NCBI RefSeq assembly: GCF_034190915.1
Contig: NW_026947496.1
Coordinates: 57,422,501 to 57,486,500 of the forward strand
DNA from: Cavia porcellus
Lineage: Eukaryota; Chordata; Mammalia; Rodentia; Caviidae
DNA: 64,000 bases
Direction: 5' to 3'
In this document: positions 24,979-37,066 of the stretch, in pieces
Position numbering within the stretch: position 1 is the stretch's first letter
Layout: each line of letters opens with the position of its first letter
Notes under the pieces: model-generated
What the model saw: the letters and a program-made list of their open reading frames with translations, nothing else
Told to the model about the DNA's origin: nothing
The model's database searches: none
Made by a program: the position numbers and the translations under genes

Positions 24979-26640
24979 TTTTGCTGGAAGGGGAAAAAAA
25001 ACGGAGTGAAGTTTGTGTCTAGAGGTTATAATTTTTCTTAAAAGTACAATTTTAAAATTATGATTGGCTTGGTCTCCTTTCTACCTGTATTTACTTCTTC
25101 TGTGCCACCTCAGGCCTCCACAATTTCAGAAATTTGTTCACAGTCACACAGCTAAAAAATAGTAAAACAAGGTCTGTCACTCTGGAGAATTCTTTCTACA
25201 ATTTTACATTCTGTTTTTGTCAGCTGCATCTGATTATAAGCAGAATCCATGTGCTGATCATTAATAGCAGGTTTATAACACCAGCCAGTCTAACATAGCA
25301 CCTGCCAAAATTCCCAGTCTTTATGTTTCCAGCCAGCTTGGGCCAGAAGCAAGATTCCTGTGGTGCAGCCCAGGGGCAGAAGTGGCACACTAACTATTTT
25401 GACGCAATGTCTTTTGTTGAAGGCTCATGTCTTCATGTTCAGCAGCACCTGGGTCTATAACTACTCCGCTCCTTGGATTCTCCGTTGCCCCCTCAACTCT
25501 GGGCAGATGTATGCGTTTATTTCTTTGTTACTGGCTTCTGCTGGACACACAGACACACACACAAACACAGTAACAATCAGCATCAATAAGAAATGATGCA
25601 GTCCTCTGATAGTCTCATGGGCTCTAAGATTAGGTTTCCATGCCTCCCAACTATATGTTGGCTTTTTCCAACTGTCCACATCACATATTAAGACCAAAGT
25701 CATTCAGGGGACTAACAAATCAGTCTATATATCCAGGACAGTTACGATAGAAACATGCATAATTTATTTAAAATTTTATATTATAAATTGGTGTTATGTG
25801 TACATATAAATTGTGTATTTGTGTTGTTGTGCATTTCGGATTAAACTGTGACCAAATGCATAAGTCTGTGACAATTACCAAGTATCATTTATTGTACTGA
25901 AGGAAAGATATTGTGTCCACTTGGTATGTCCAATTAATGTTGTCTATTGGACAGGGCATTGTCTATGTAATTAACCCTGTAATAGCAACACACTCAGACT
26001 TAAAAACCCTGTGATCCTGTGCATGTTATGTAACTTCTCATTCATTGGCAAAATATTATGAGGTCAACATGATATGGCATATCAAGTGCCTAATACCTCC
26101 AATCACTTAAAGGAAAGATTGATAAAACTACTTACGTTATGACTGCCAGAATTAATACTAAAGACACAAGTTAAGTTAGTTTATAAAATCATCTATCCAT
26201 ATGATGTATTTAATAAGATGCAATTATAATACTACTTTCTACCTGGCAGGATCATAATAGCACTTTGTTCTTTAGGAGTCAGTTTGTTGCACAGTTTAAA
26301 AAATACTTTTTTAAGAGAAAAATTAATTAGTAATTGTAACTGAAATCATTGATGGGACTTTAAAAAAGTAACAATGCTTCTTCAGCATTTGTGAGAATCC
26401 CATTCACAGTTTTAAATTAAATTATGATTCACATGTAATGCCAGGCACAGATTTCAAATGTTCATTCTGATGGATTTGAACAGTTGTACACATCTAGGAG
26501 TTCTGTTTCATTACCCTCCTACTGCTTGTCAGCTCATTCTCTCACTGCGTCCATGTACTGCAGTTCCAGGCAGCACAGATTGCTTGTGAAGTTCTTTGAC
26601 CCCACGCGAGGCTTCATGGAGTACATAGCCTTCTGCATCA
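24431..26640. other. Non-coding DNA, no gene seen
   Basis: No exon or gene is supported. A compound microsatellite lies at 24,904-24,974. The rest is AT-rich with frequent stops. Confidence 0.5.
24904..24974. repeat. Compound (GA)n-(GT)n microsatellite
   Basis: About 21 GA units pass directly into about 15 GT units at 24,945. Confidence 0.95.
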
Positions 26641-26649
26641 GCTTCTGCT

Positions 26650-29600
26650 ATACAGCATGATGTTGCAGTTCATCCATATCGTTGCATGTGAGTAGTCGGT
26701 TCTTTTTTATTGCTCACTGGCATTCAATTGCAGAATATACTACAAGCTCACTCTTCAGAGAAAGGCCCTGGGGCTGCTTTTGTTTTTGTTTTGACTGTTA
26801 TAAGCTAGGCTGGTAAGAATATTAAGTCATTTTTGGATAGCTTTTCATGTATTGCACTAACAGCTAAGTGCAGAATTGCTATTTGATAGGGTGTTGATAT
26901 ATCTCATCTTATAAGAAACTGCCAAACATGCATCCAAAGTTGTGATATTTAATGTTCCCACCAGAATGCACAAAAGTTTCAGTTATTCCACCTGCTTACC
27001 AACATTTGCAATTTTTAATCATTTACATCTAGCAATTTCTAGTGTACATAAATTTGAATCTCACAGTGGTTTTATTTTGTGTTTGCTTAATAATTAGTGC
27101 TGTTAATTTTCACATGCTTATTACATATGTATTTTTCCATAATAAAGTATCTATTCATACATTTGCATTTTGCTTTTTTATTACTTTTTTGTATTGATTT
27201 GAAACATATATAATGTGATAAATAGATAGATAGATAGATAGAGACTATGAAGACACTATTTATAGTAGATAAATCTTCTGCCAGATATAGGTATTACAAA
27301 TATTTACTTCAAGTCTCTAGATTGCATTTTTATTTTTTAATCTATATTTTGATGATTCCAAAATACCTACTGTAAAAATATTTTTTTAGTATTTGAAGTG
27401 TTTTGAGATCATAAATATGTTCCTAGAAAGTTTTATGCTTCTGGATTTTAACACTAGGTGATTGATCCTGAAGTTAATTTTTGTGAAAAGCAAAAAGTAC
27501 TAAGCAATGCTCTTCTTTAAAAACAGTTAGATTTTTAATATCTGTTATTAAAATGTTTTCTTTCCTCTTCTTATTTTTATAATTATACCAATATAATATT
27601 ATCATTGTTACTCTCACTTCATACACAATTTTGAACTTTTAAGATTGCATCCTTTAAGACAGATTGTTGGCGTTTAATTATCAATTTTAGAAGCAGCTTG
27701 TCAATTTCTTTCAGTTCTTGCTGTGATTTTGTTTGGGGCTGTAGGTCTCTCTGTTGGTTTTGATGAGAATAAATGTTGATGTCATTTAACTCATACTGAC
27801 CTATGAAATTATACATGACCTCTGAACATAACGGAACTATTATAACTCCCAACCTGCTAGATGTTCAATATGCTGTTTGTGTTCTCCAAAATCAAAGAAT
27901 GAACTCTAAGTAACAATGGAGAGTAAGAGGAGGAAAATTTATTGAGAGGAGAGAGGCAGATACACTTTTGAGGCAAAATGGGCCCCAAGTGGGTTTCTAT
28001 GGACCCTACTTCTCAGGGGAAATTTTACAGAGTGCAACCACACGGATACTATGTATGTTACAGTTATGATCAACCAATAAGAATATAAATATAGTTGCTT
28101 AAATTATACTGATCCAGTGGGTAAGGAGTAAGTAAGTGTATGAAGAACTTTTCAGGAAAAAGGAACAGTCTGAGGGGCATGGCTGCCCACCTAGGTGTCT
28201 GATGTCTATCTAGACTTCATCGGATCCAGTGTTATCACTCATCTCAGGCCTGGTCATTACGTCTTTATCTTGAGGCTTGGCCTCTAACACATGTGCCTTT
28301 GGTTCTAACTCCCTGGAGGGCCCAGCACTGTCTGACTGCCTATAATATTTCTGCCTCATATTTCAGCTATCTATAATAACATCATAGTGCATTTCTCTAT
28401 TTATTTAGGATCGTCTTTGGTTTCTCTCATTGATTTACAGTTTTCAGTGTAGAAGTTTTCCTCTATTACTAGATATTTGACACTTTGACATAAAGTACTT
28501 TTAAACTGTTTTTTCTCGTTGTTTGTTAGTAAGACTGTGATTGAACTTTTTTTTTTTTTCATTCATGTGTTGAGGCCTTTCTAAAGTCACTAATTTTAGC
28601 ATATATTTTAGAAATGGGATATATATGTGTCCTAATATGGAAATAATAATTTTAATTTTTCTTTCTACTTTTATGCTTTACACTTCATCCAGTTTTATAT
28701 CAGAGGCTTGGAATTCTGATACAATGTTGTACTAAAAGAAGCGTAATCAGATATCTTTGCCTTGTTGGTAATATTAGGGACCAAATCTTCATCAAATAGA
28801 AGTATTGTTTTTTGTTTTTTTGTTTTTTTTTTTTTTTTTTTTTTAGATCAGGAGTCTTCAATCAGGTTGAAGACAATTCCAATTCTAATTTGAGTTTTTA
28901 TTTCTAAGTAAGAGTTTTTGTTGTTCTAATTATTACAAGGGTGGAGGGTTTTTCTTCTTTCTATATCTGTTAATGCTGTAATTTATACTGATTGACTTTC
29001 TCATCTTAAATTAACCTTGCATTCCTGGGACAAACTCCACATGTTTATACCTATATTATATGTTTATACAATGTTAGATGCTGCTTGCTAGAATTCCCTT
29101 AAATGTTTTTATTTATGATAATGAGTGATAAATGATCTAATTTTATTTTCTTCTATTTTCTCATAAAATTTTGATATCAGTTATGCTGGTCTCACTAACC
29201 ACGTTTTGTTGGGTTCTTTTTTTGAATTTGAAAGAATTATCTAAGATTCTTTTTTTTTTTTTTTCTTTCATAATTGTTTGATAGGACTCACCAGTACAGG
29301 CATTCGGATATAAAGTTTTTGAGATGACTTTTTATTATGATTTTAATGTTGGATAGAAAAGAAGTATCCAGATTTTCAGTATTTTTTGTGCAAGTTTGAG
29401 AAATTTAATTAAATTTCTGAATTTATTACCATGATTTTGTTTGTAGTATCTCTTATTTTTTTTCATGTTTTTATGACTACTTCTCTTTCCTTTCTTTCAT
29501 TTCTGAGACAGGGAATTTGTAGTTTCTGTGTCATGATTCATCTTACCAGGAATTTGTCAATTTTTATTAATCCTTTCAAAGATTGAATTTCTGCATTTAT

Positions 29601-29790
29601 TTAATTTCCCTATTACTTTTTTGATTTTTACTTCATTAAATTTCTTTCCATTTTAATTATTTCCTTTCAAAATTCCCTTTCATTTTAAATTTGATATTCT
29701 TAGATGCCTTTTAAATTAACTGCAGCTTTTATTTTTATTTTGCAAATCACAATAATTGTAGAGAATACTGCTGAGAACATAAAATGAATT
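26650..29790 (-). mobile_element. Old LINE-1 (- strand), split by an LTR
   Basis: The T-rich strand shows typical complement-of-LINE-1 landmarks in order: 'tcatccatatcgttgcatg' near 26,670, 'gttcccaccagaatgcac' near 26,955, 'tttgccttgttggtaat' near 28,755, and 'aaccttgcattcctgggac' near 29,015. It is heavily mutated and carries the LTR at about 27,862-28,358. A (GATA)n tract sits at 27,215-27,243. Confidence 0.7.
27862..28358 (-). mobile_element. Solo LTR (- strand) inside old LINE-1
   Basis: This ~500-bp block interrupts the LINE-1. On the - strand it begins TGAGGCAGAAATATT, has an AATAAA polyadenylation signal about 80% of the way along (+ strand TTTATT at about 27,940), and ends near GAACATCTAG. 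It resembles gammaretroviral-type LTRs in the 'tctctcctctcaataaa' step. Boundaries are approximate, and the target duplication was not resolved. Confidence 0.55.
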
Positions 29791-31700
29791 CCATTTCTGT
29801 ACTTGATGACTGCAGAGTTCCCTAGAAGTTAATTAATTCAGATTGCTTGGTATTTATGTTTAAATACTGTTTTTCCTGAATTCTAAACTTTTTTTCTCAC
29901 ATGCTCACACTTTGGCTATAAAGTTCTGATTATTGTCAATATATTCTATTAATTTTCCAATTCTGTGTGTAAGAATTACCGTGAACTTACCATCTTGAAT
30001 TGGCTCAGATATTATTTCTTAGTGTTTATGAGCCAGGAGTCCAGGTATGGATCAGATGTATCATTTGGTATCTTGTGAGGTTGAACTACGGGGGTCTTTC
30101 TAGGAGCACTGATCTAATCTCAAGTTTGGGGTCCTCTTTCAAGATTACTGTAGTTTTTCGAAAGTAGCATTTAGCTCCCTGTAACTGTAGGAGCAGAGTC
30201 TTTGATAACTAGTGGGTAGGGTTTGCTCTCAGTAATTAGCTCCATCTTCAAATCTTGGCCACCTGATACTGTCTTACAACTCAGCTATTTCGTCCTGCAG
30301 AAACAGCAGAAGGACCTCTGATTAGTCTCCTATGACAGACTTGTACTACGATGCAGAATATGGGAGTGATTATCAAATTGTCAAAAAAAATTAAAAAGGG
30401 ATTAAGATTTGTTCAGGACACCTACAGGGAGTTGTGAGGCTATTGATGGATCAGGTTTCAAGCATTTCCAGGTGTAAGAGGCAGAGATGTCCATCTGCCA
30501 ACCCTCAGATATAAATTGACCTTTACAGTCAGTTTCCTGTAGTTTATCTCTGCTGACCATGCCTGCAATAGAGCCTCCCAAAGCACTTAGAGACCAAATC
30601 CATCACCACTCCTATGCTAATCAAACAAATTAATTTTACTGGAATCAATAATAATTCCTGAATGACAAGTGAGCTGACTACCAATCCCACTGTGGTTTTG
30701 GATTTTAAATACAACCACCCTATTTCCTTGAGCTTTGGGTGCACAATTCAAGAATACTGAATTTGAGTTTCCTAGGCTGTAATATTAATTAAACTACAAA
30801 TACCTGGATTTTCTTTTTTCTTGACAAGACTGATTTTATTCTTGGCCAGTAATAGCAACTATGTCATGTGGCTAAACTAAGCAAAAGAATGACTACCTCA
30901 TAGTATTCACAGATCTTATCTATGTCTAAGGAGAGGAAATGATACATGGTCTGTGTACCAACACATAAAATCATGGGAACCATCTTAGAATGTTTCCTGC
31001 ATAGTGAGGAAATCAAATTTGAGTCAACAGAACTGCACTTTTATCTATGAAGTCTTCAAATCTGGCACTCCAGTTGTAATGCATGTATAATTAACTGGTA
31101 GTTTTTGGCAGTGATAAGCTTGGTCACAGTGGCATAGAAGTAGCTCTTTGCCTCTGTGTGAGGATCTTGGCATCAGGAAGTTAATAGCTCAAAGATGATC
31201 TCAGAATAGAAGTGTGTGTCACCACAGCCAGGCACTACTTTATGGATAAAGGTCTTACAAAAAGTTTCTGACAAAAGCATAAAACAAAGAAACTTTGAAG
31301 AGGATAGAGGTTGAAATGGCATTTCTCAAATGAAATATATTACAATATAACATGAGCCCAGTTCATGAACTCCAAATCTTAGGGAAAGCCAGAAAATTTA
31401 TGAAAATATTGGTATTTTCATATCTGTTATGGAATCTAACAAAGTGGATGGATTTTGTGTATTGTTAGAATGGATGCAATTCAGAATCAGCTGAGCAAAT
31501 GAAGATGCCAGTATCATTGTGAAAATTGTGTTTTAGCAAACATACAACAGAGATGGATGGAGGGGAGAAGGTAGGGAATGGCAGAGGAGGCGAACTTAGA
31601 ACTACAAAGAAATATTAAGATGTGTTATGTGCCAGCTTCCTGCGATGAATGTAAACATTATATATTGCAAACATGTACTGGTAGAAAAGTAGACATACAA
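29791..31700. other. Non-coding DNA; possible decayed retrocopy at ~30,800-31,290 (-)
   Basis: No gene is supported. On the - strand 30,805-31,290 ends in AATAAA followed 16 bp later by an A-rich run, which is the shape of a processed-transcript 3' end, and a frame reads AKSYFYATVTKLITAKNYQ. I do not recognise a parent gene. Confidence 0.3.
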
Positions 31701-31701
31701 C

Positions 31702-31775
31702 CCAAGTGCTGTGATGTAGTTCAGTGGTACAGTGGTTACTTCCTTTGAATGAGACCCTGGTTCAATTTCCAGGAC
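31702..31775 (+). mobile_element. ID-like SINE fragment
   Basis: 'gatgtagttcagtggtac' (box A-like) and 'ccctggttcaatttcc' (box B-like) in the spacing of a tRNA-Ala-derived ID element. It abuts an LTR-like block on the right. Confidence 0.65.
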
Positions 31776-31789
31776 CAAACAACCAACCA

Positions 31790-32138
31790 TGCCTCTGCGG
31801 CTCAAGGACTCAGGTAAAGATCCACAGCTCTCTCTGCTGACATTTGGAAAAAGAGGTGAGGAGCACTGGGCAGATTTGACATCTTTATTCTCAGGTACCA
31901 CACACATTTGCAGGACAGTCCAGATTTATAGGGTGTGGCACAGTAGTGGTCATTTGCCAGTTGAGACTTTGGTTGCATAAGTTATTTACATCGGCCAGTA
32001 ATAGCCTTGGTTATATAAACTGCTCACACCGGGGTGGGGAAGAGTGCATGCCCTGGAGTCCTCTTGCCTCAGGCCCTACCACTCTGGACACTCCCTTCTG
32101 GACTTGAACCTAAATGCAGCCTACTGTTCTGTATAACA
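31790..32138 (-). mobile_element. Solo LTR (- strand)
   Basis: On the - strand the ~349-bp block begins TGTTATACAGAAC and ends CGCAGAGGCA. It contains TATATAA-like sequence (+ strand TTATATAA near 32,013) and AATAAA (+ strand TTTATT about 31,884), then 'ctgagtccttgag' as in many U5 regions. No target duplication was seen. The family is uncertain, perhaps class II. Confidence 0.55.
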
Positions 32139-34964
32139 ATCCTTACTCAATTTTGTGGAAAAAAAGTGTGGATAACAACATTTTTAACTCTTTTCCATTC
32201 TTTATCTGAATCCCCTTTCCAGCTGCATATTCATTAGCTTAATTACTCTTACAATACATTTTGGGAAATGTTTGGTTTTCCCTTGAATTTGTAAGAAGCT
32301 TAATTATAGGAACAATTTACTTCCAAAAATAATTAACAAAATATTGATTCCATTTATTGCAAAACTACTAAAATGTTATTTAGGGAAACAAAAAGAAAAT
32401 ACTCGTCCATATTTTCATCTTTTCAAAATTAACTGCTATGGAAATCTTACTTTATTAGGCTTACTTGGCTTCCCCTCTTACTCTTTTTCCTCCTCTTTCA
32501 CTTTCTTTTCCTTCCTTTCTTCCTGATTCTATCGACTTTTTGAAAAAAAGAAAAAACATCTACAAATGTAATGAATAAAATCTACTATTCAAGTTATTAT
32601 CAGATCAGAATAATACAGACTATTAGATACACTATAAATCCCACCCATCACAATGATCATGAGGTAACTATCATTTCATGTTTTACATATTAGAAACAAG
32701 ACAAATAGATAAGTAGATTATAAATAAAGGTCTCTGGGCCAGGGATTTAGCTCAGCGCATAAGTGCATGCTTGGCAAGTGCTAAGTTATGAGTTTGATCC
32801 CTGGTACCAAAACATAAATAAATAAATACATAAATAAGCAAAGATCATATAATTACCACTATTACAATTTAGAGATAATAAATTTTAAATTGCATGAAAA
32901 ACAATTTTAGGTGAGTACATTGATGAACTCTGAACAAATATTTCATTGTAAGAAATATTTCATAAATATCCCTTTAAGTTTAGAATAGAAATCATGAAAC
33001 GAGCAGGGTTGTTGTATTCTTATTTTTAAACTAGTGTTTCTCTACTATGAGTAATTACGGCATAAGTATGCTTATAGGTGATTTCCTTCCTTCTTTCTAC
33101 CCCTATCCCTTTCCTTCTCCTTTTTCTTTCCTTCTGTTCCTCTTGTCCCAGGGGTATATTTGTGTTGCTGTCCTGCTATTTCCATCTGGTTTATGCTTAG
33201 ACCAATTAGTGGCAAAAATGTTGTTTTCCTCTTAAGACAAAAGATGTTAATGTTTGGTTGTGTTCAGGTTTAATTGCAGTGTTGGCACTTTTCTGCTAAG
33301 TGAGTTTTGGGTTGCAGTCTGGGTGCTCGCCCCTAAAAGCTTTGCATCATCATCTTAGACTATTCCAGTCATCAATTTATTTGCTCTTAAATAGAGTAAA
33401 TCAATGTTGACTCACCCACATCCTATAATATCTCCCACTATTTATTTTCTCCCATCCAAGTGAGAGGTGGGAGTTGGAGATTTTGTCTTAATCATGTTTC
33501 TGCAGAATGCGATGAAATGACAAGATGAAAGATGTGGGATGAGGATAAGAAAGAATTCAGGTAAGGCAGTTGACTTCAACTTTTAAAATCTTGCTAAAAG
33601 TTCTGAACCCGATTTCAGTCTACCTGTGTGGAGAGAAATCTTTTTTATTTTTTATTTTTTTTATTTTTTTTTCGTGGAAACGTTGTCCTTAGGCTTGGAA
33701 TTTTCTTCAGTCTTAACATGTAAGCAAAGAGCCTTGATTGAGTTGCTTTTTGATTTCTTCCTTGAGATCGTCTTCATATTCCACTACAAATAAGTACAAA
33801 AAAAAAAAAAAAGAAAGAAAAAAAGAAAACGGGTAAAAGAAAATCTACACTGTTTGCTTTCTTCTGGATTTTATGCAGCACTTAAAGTGAATGACCCTAG
33901 GATTTTTGTTAGCTTTTTAGGAGAGCTTCCAGAAGTTGAGGTAAGTATCAGGAATCTAGTAGTTTATTTCCTGCCATGACTACCGTTATCTACTAAAAAG
34001 TTTTGTATTTGCTTTTATTTTTGTTTCTCATGTTTACAAGTTTTTCTAACTTGTTCTAGTAAGTTATTATTTATTACTTGTTTAATTTACACTATTATAT
34101 TTTTTAGGTATAGTAGCTTAGTTTTTTGCATTAGAGAGTGACAATTCTGTGTTTTATTGAAAGGTTCCACCTTAACAAAGACATCAGAATTCCTTTCCCA
34201 GTTTTAAAGAAATACACATTGATTTTGTCTTCTCTTAAAATGGAAAAGCATAGTACAGTCTTCTTTACCTTTTAGTTTCTGATGATCATTTTCAGAAAAG
34301 TTAAAGAAAGTTTACCAGTTCTTATGAGAACTGGAATGAAATAAAAATTACAAAAACAAGAATGGGAGGTACAATTGGTGCTTCAATTTCCAGCTAGATG
34401 TCCCCCCAATGCTGGAAAATGTGTTGACAACTCTCCTCGGAGCGGTCCCACGTGGGCTAGAAAAGTGCTAAGTATGCTCTAAACACCTGTCAGTCTTTAA
34501 TCGAGGGCTATTCCTACAGGTTACAAATGCAATCTATAGGAATTTTTAGCCTGCTGTATAAAGTTCAAAGCAGATTTTATCTTGATGGAGACAAAACTCA
34601 GACAAATCATTGTAGGTGTTGGAACTTGCAATATGAGCCCACAAGTGCTAAATCAGTCCTAAGAAGTGGGTGGGCTCTGATAGCATCTAGTGTTTTTCTA
34701 TCCATTTGCCATCATGTACAATAAATTGTTTTAAAATTATATATTAGAGCATGACAGCATACAATTGCTCAGAAAAACCTAAAATTCATTTTAATATTGA
34801 TATAATTCATGGTTAGAATCAAATACATTCTAAAAAGGCAAGTGATTTATAAATAATAAGGGCTTACCAATGTTATTCTAACATTTAATGCAAGGTGGGC
34901 TTTTATGCTCCTCAAGTGATACTTAAAAATACAAGGGTTAGTAAAAAGCCTTTTGTGGTGTATT
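32139..34964. other. Non-coding DNA, no gene seen
   Basis: AT-rich with low-complexity T- and A-rich tracts at about 33,640-33,672 and 33,799-33,835. An ID-like SINE at 32,736-32,838 is the only element I can name. The GC-richer block at about 34,390-34,720 has no family I recognise. Confidence 0.5.
32736..32838 (+). mobile_element. ID-like tRNA-derived SINE
   Basis: Box A GGGATTTAGCTCAG and box B-like GAGTTTGATCCC, then an A/T-rich tail of AAATA units. Same subfamily as 20,967-21,056. Confidence 0.85.
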
Positions 34965-35475
34965 AAGTAATGGTCAACTTGTAGCACTCATTTGAACTGA
35001 TCGGCATGGTTTTGTATGAAAGGGCCACCTGAGGATTGTTGTCAGCAGCATTAAAAGGTGAGCTGTAGGGGAGGATGGTGTGCTGTTGGTTCTCCAGGAG
35101 AAGCTTGTCATGTTGGTTTCTTGATATGACCTCAGCTGTTCTCATCATTGAAGAACCTTGGGTCCTTAGTGTCACTGAGAATGGCTTCAGTTCTCTTTGG
35201 GGAGCTCTGGTCCTTACCTTGAGAATTGCTTTCTGACTCCAGTTCAGATCCCTGGTGACACAGATCCTTAAACTCACTGGTGTGGACTTCTATCAGTGAC
35301 TTTTGGGCCTTTCCAGTGCAAATCCTTATAGAGACTTGCATGAGACTTTATCAGGGACTCTACGTCTTCAGCCAGTCGCATGCAGGGCATTGCCATGGGA
35401 TCCAGGGCCCCAGCCAGATTCTTCGGGTCTCCAATGTGTGAACAGATGTCCTGCCCTCTTTTGCAGTGAACTCTT
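34965..35475 (-). repeat. ERV-associated repeat, copy 2
   Basis: Diverged copy of 18,160-18,935, same orientation, with only one unit of the segment that is duplicated there. Two - strand frames (34,963-35,277 and 35,274-35,561) are open but end in stops and match nothing I know. It stands alone here, without recognisable pol. Confidence 0.6.
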
Positions 35476-35683
35476 TGGATGAATATTATGAATAATCCTT
35501 TAAATGATGCCTGTTGTATTAAATATTTTCCATTGTAAACTCTGCCTAAAATAACACTCAAGAGTTATATGCTAGAATAATATTATAGGGCGCAATCCAG
35601 GAACTCACAAAAGAATAATTTAGAAGAAGTTCAGCTGCACCTTAAAAAAGACATAAAAATTCACTTACCTATTGAACTTACCT

Positions 35684-35832
35684 ATAATACCAAAACTCCA
35701 GAATGCTGAGGCAGGAGTGTTGCTAGTTGTAGTATAACCCGGGGAATACAGAGACTTAGTGAGATCCTATCTGAAAAAGAAATAGTTCAGGAATGTAGCT
35801 CAGTACTAAGGTCTGGATTCTGTCACCACTAT
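35684..35832 (+). mobile_element. Decayed B1-ID-like SINE
   Basis: A 7SL-like part with 'gctgaggcaggagtgttgc' and 'gagatcctatctgaaaaag' is followed by an ID-like part with 'ggaatgtagctcagta'. It ends at the AG microsatellite, which probably grew from its tail. Confidence 0.6.
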
Positions 35833-35850
35833 CAGAATGAAAAATAAAGT

Positions 35851-35855
<5 letters not shown>

Positions 35856-35906
<51 letters not shown>
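35856..35906. repeat. (AG)n microsatellite
   Basis: About 25 uninterrupted AG units downstream of a SINE tail. Confidence 0.95.
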
Positions 35907-35910
<4 letters not shown>

Positions 35911-36365
35911 AAGAAAAATAAAAAACAACTCTTAAGTCTGGTGATCTTTCTTTCCTTTTCTGTTTTCACTTGTAATAACTTTGATATAAATTATTGGTCT
36001 TCATCATTATGAATAAATCTATGTAAAAGTTCAGACAAAAATCATAAATGTAGGATATAATATTCATTTCAACTTGTGCTCTCCATGATAACAAAGGGAT
36101 AATTTGAGAAGAGGTGGAAGATGAAAAGCAGAGATAAGAGAACTAGAAGTGCAAGGGTAAGGATACCTGCCCAGGAGCTAGAGTATTACCCAATGTGGCT
36201 GGAACACTGTGAAAACATTTGTCAAAGTTACTAAAAATGTAAGAATAACAACAATATAAATACTGAAATTGGGAAGATGATTGATTTTCGTCATCCATTG
36301 TGTATTCTTTAATTTTTTATTTTAAAATGAATTTAAAAAAGTGATATAGAATTTCAAAACAAGAT

Positions 36366-36371
36366 GGTAGG
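36366..36371. repeat. Provirus target-site duplication, left
   Basis: GGTAGG, repeated exactly at 43,779-43,784. Six bases is the class II ERV size. Confidence 0.95.
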
Positions 36372-36705
36372 TGTTGGGCGCAGGTGCTCAACATACCATA
36401 CTCCACCCGGGACTAAGGACCATGTCAGCTTCCGCAATGCGCTACGTCCCTCTCTAAACTAGCCACTCCGTGCTCACTCCATATTCGCCCCATGCTGACT
36501 CTGTGGCAACCCCTGATTGGCCACAGCTGGGTATATTAACCAGAGCCCATGTCCCATTCCAGCCCTGCCTCCTCGTGAGCAGCTCTTGTGGCAGCCTGTG
36601 ATTGGTCACGGCCGAATATATAAGCCAGAGCCCGCAACAATAAAGCGGCAGTTATCTGTTACCAACAAGAGCGTCCTCTGTCTAATTGGGGGGCTGCGCC
36701 GGTCA
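36372..36705 (+). repeat. Provirus 5' LTR (334 bp)
   Basis: Begins TGTTGGGCGC and ends GCCGGTCA. A CCAAT (ATTGG) plus TATA module occurs twice: 36,502-36,547 (with TATATTAA) and 36,588-36,633 (with TATATAAG), 86 bp apart. The polyadenylation signal AATAAA is at 36,639-36,644, so R and U5 are short. Pairs with the 3' LTR at 43,445-43,778. Confidence 0.97.
36588..36633 (+). promoter_or_regulatory. LTR core promoter: CCAAT and TATA box
   Basis: ATTGG (reverse CCAAT) at about 36,601-36,605, then ATATATAAG at about 36,616-36,624. It is the second copy of the duplicated module and the one better placed for the AATAAA 15 bp downstream of it. Confidence 0.75.
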
Positions 36706-36707
36706 AC

Positions 36708-36725
36708 TGGTGGCCCGTACGGGGA
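36708..36725 (+). other. Primer-binding site, tRNA-Ile
   Basis: TGGTGGCCCGTACGGGGA starts 2 bp after the LTR. It is complementary over all 18 bases to the 3' end of tRNA-Ile(AAT) including CCA, and the match continues imperfectly. Related class II elements commonly use tRNA-Lys or tRNA-Phe. Confidence 0.88.
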
Positions 36726-37066
36726 ACGAGACCCTCTCTCCGACAGAACGGAGACGATAACAGGTAAAACCGTCAAGTGCTGATAGCAGGGGCTACGCGG
36801 TGGGCGGGGGCTGACAGGTTAAACTGCTCAACGTTGGTAGCAGAGGCTACGCAACAGGCAGCGGGGGCTGCCGGGCCAGATAGTGGGGGCTATCGGGCAA
36901 CCTTGGGCAGACGCGTCGCAAGGGTCAAGGAACTCGTAAAGAGAGTTCCCGGTGCCGTAAAGAGGCAGGCTACGGGGGCGCCGTAAAGGGGCGTGGGGAT
37001 TAAATTGTCCCCCCCAAAAAAAGAAACAAAAAGAAACAAAAAGAAACTCTTGAAATTCCCCTTAAC
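36726..37066 (+). other. Provirus leader
   Basis: 341 bp between primer site and gag. Contains repeated 'ggctac' and 'gggggct' motifs and, at about 37,015-37,046, three units of AAAAAGAAAC. A major splice donor and packaging signal would lie here but cannot be pinpointed by eye. Confidence 0.7.

Noticed and set aside
36372..36705. Class I (HERV-I-like) assignment from the tRNA-Ile primer site
   Set aside because: The 6-bp duplication, dUTPase-protease order, G-patch, double frameshift and RT motifs are class II.
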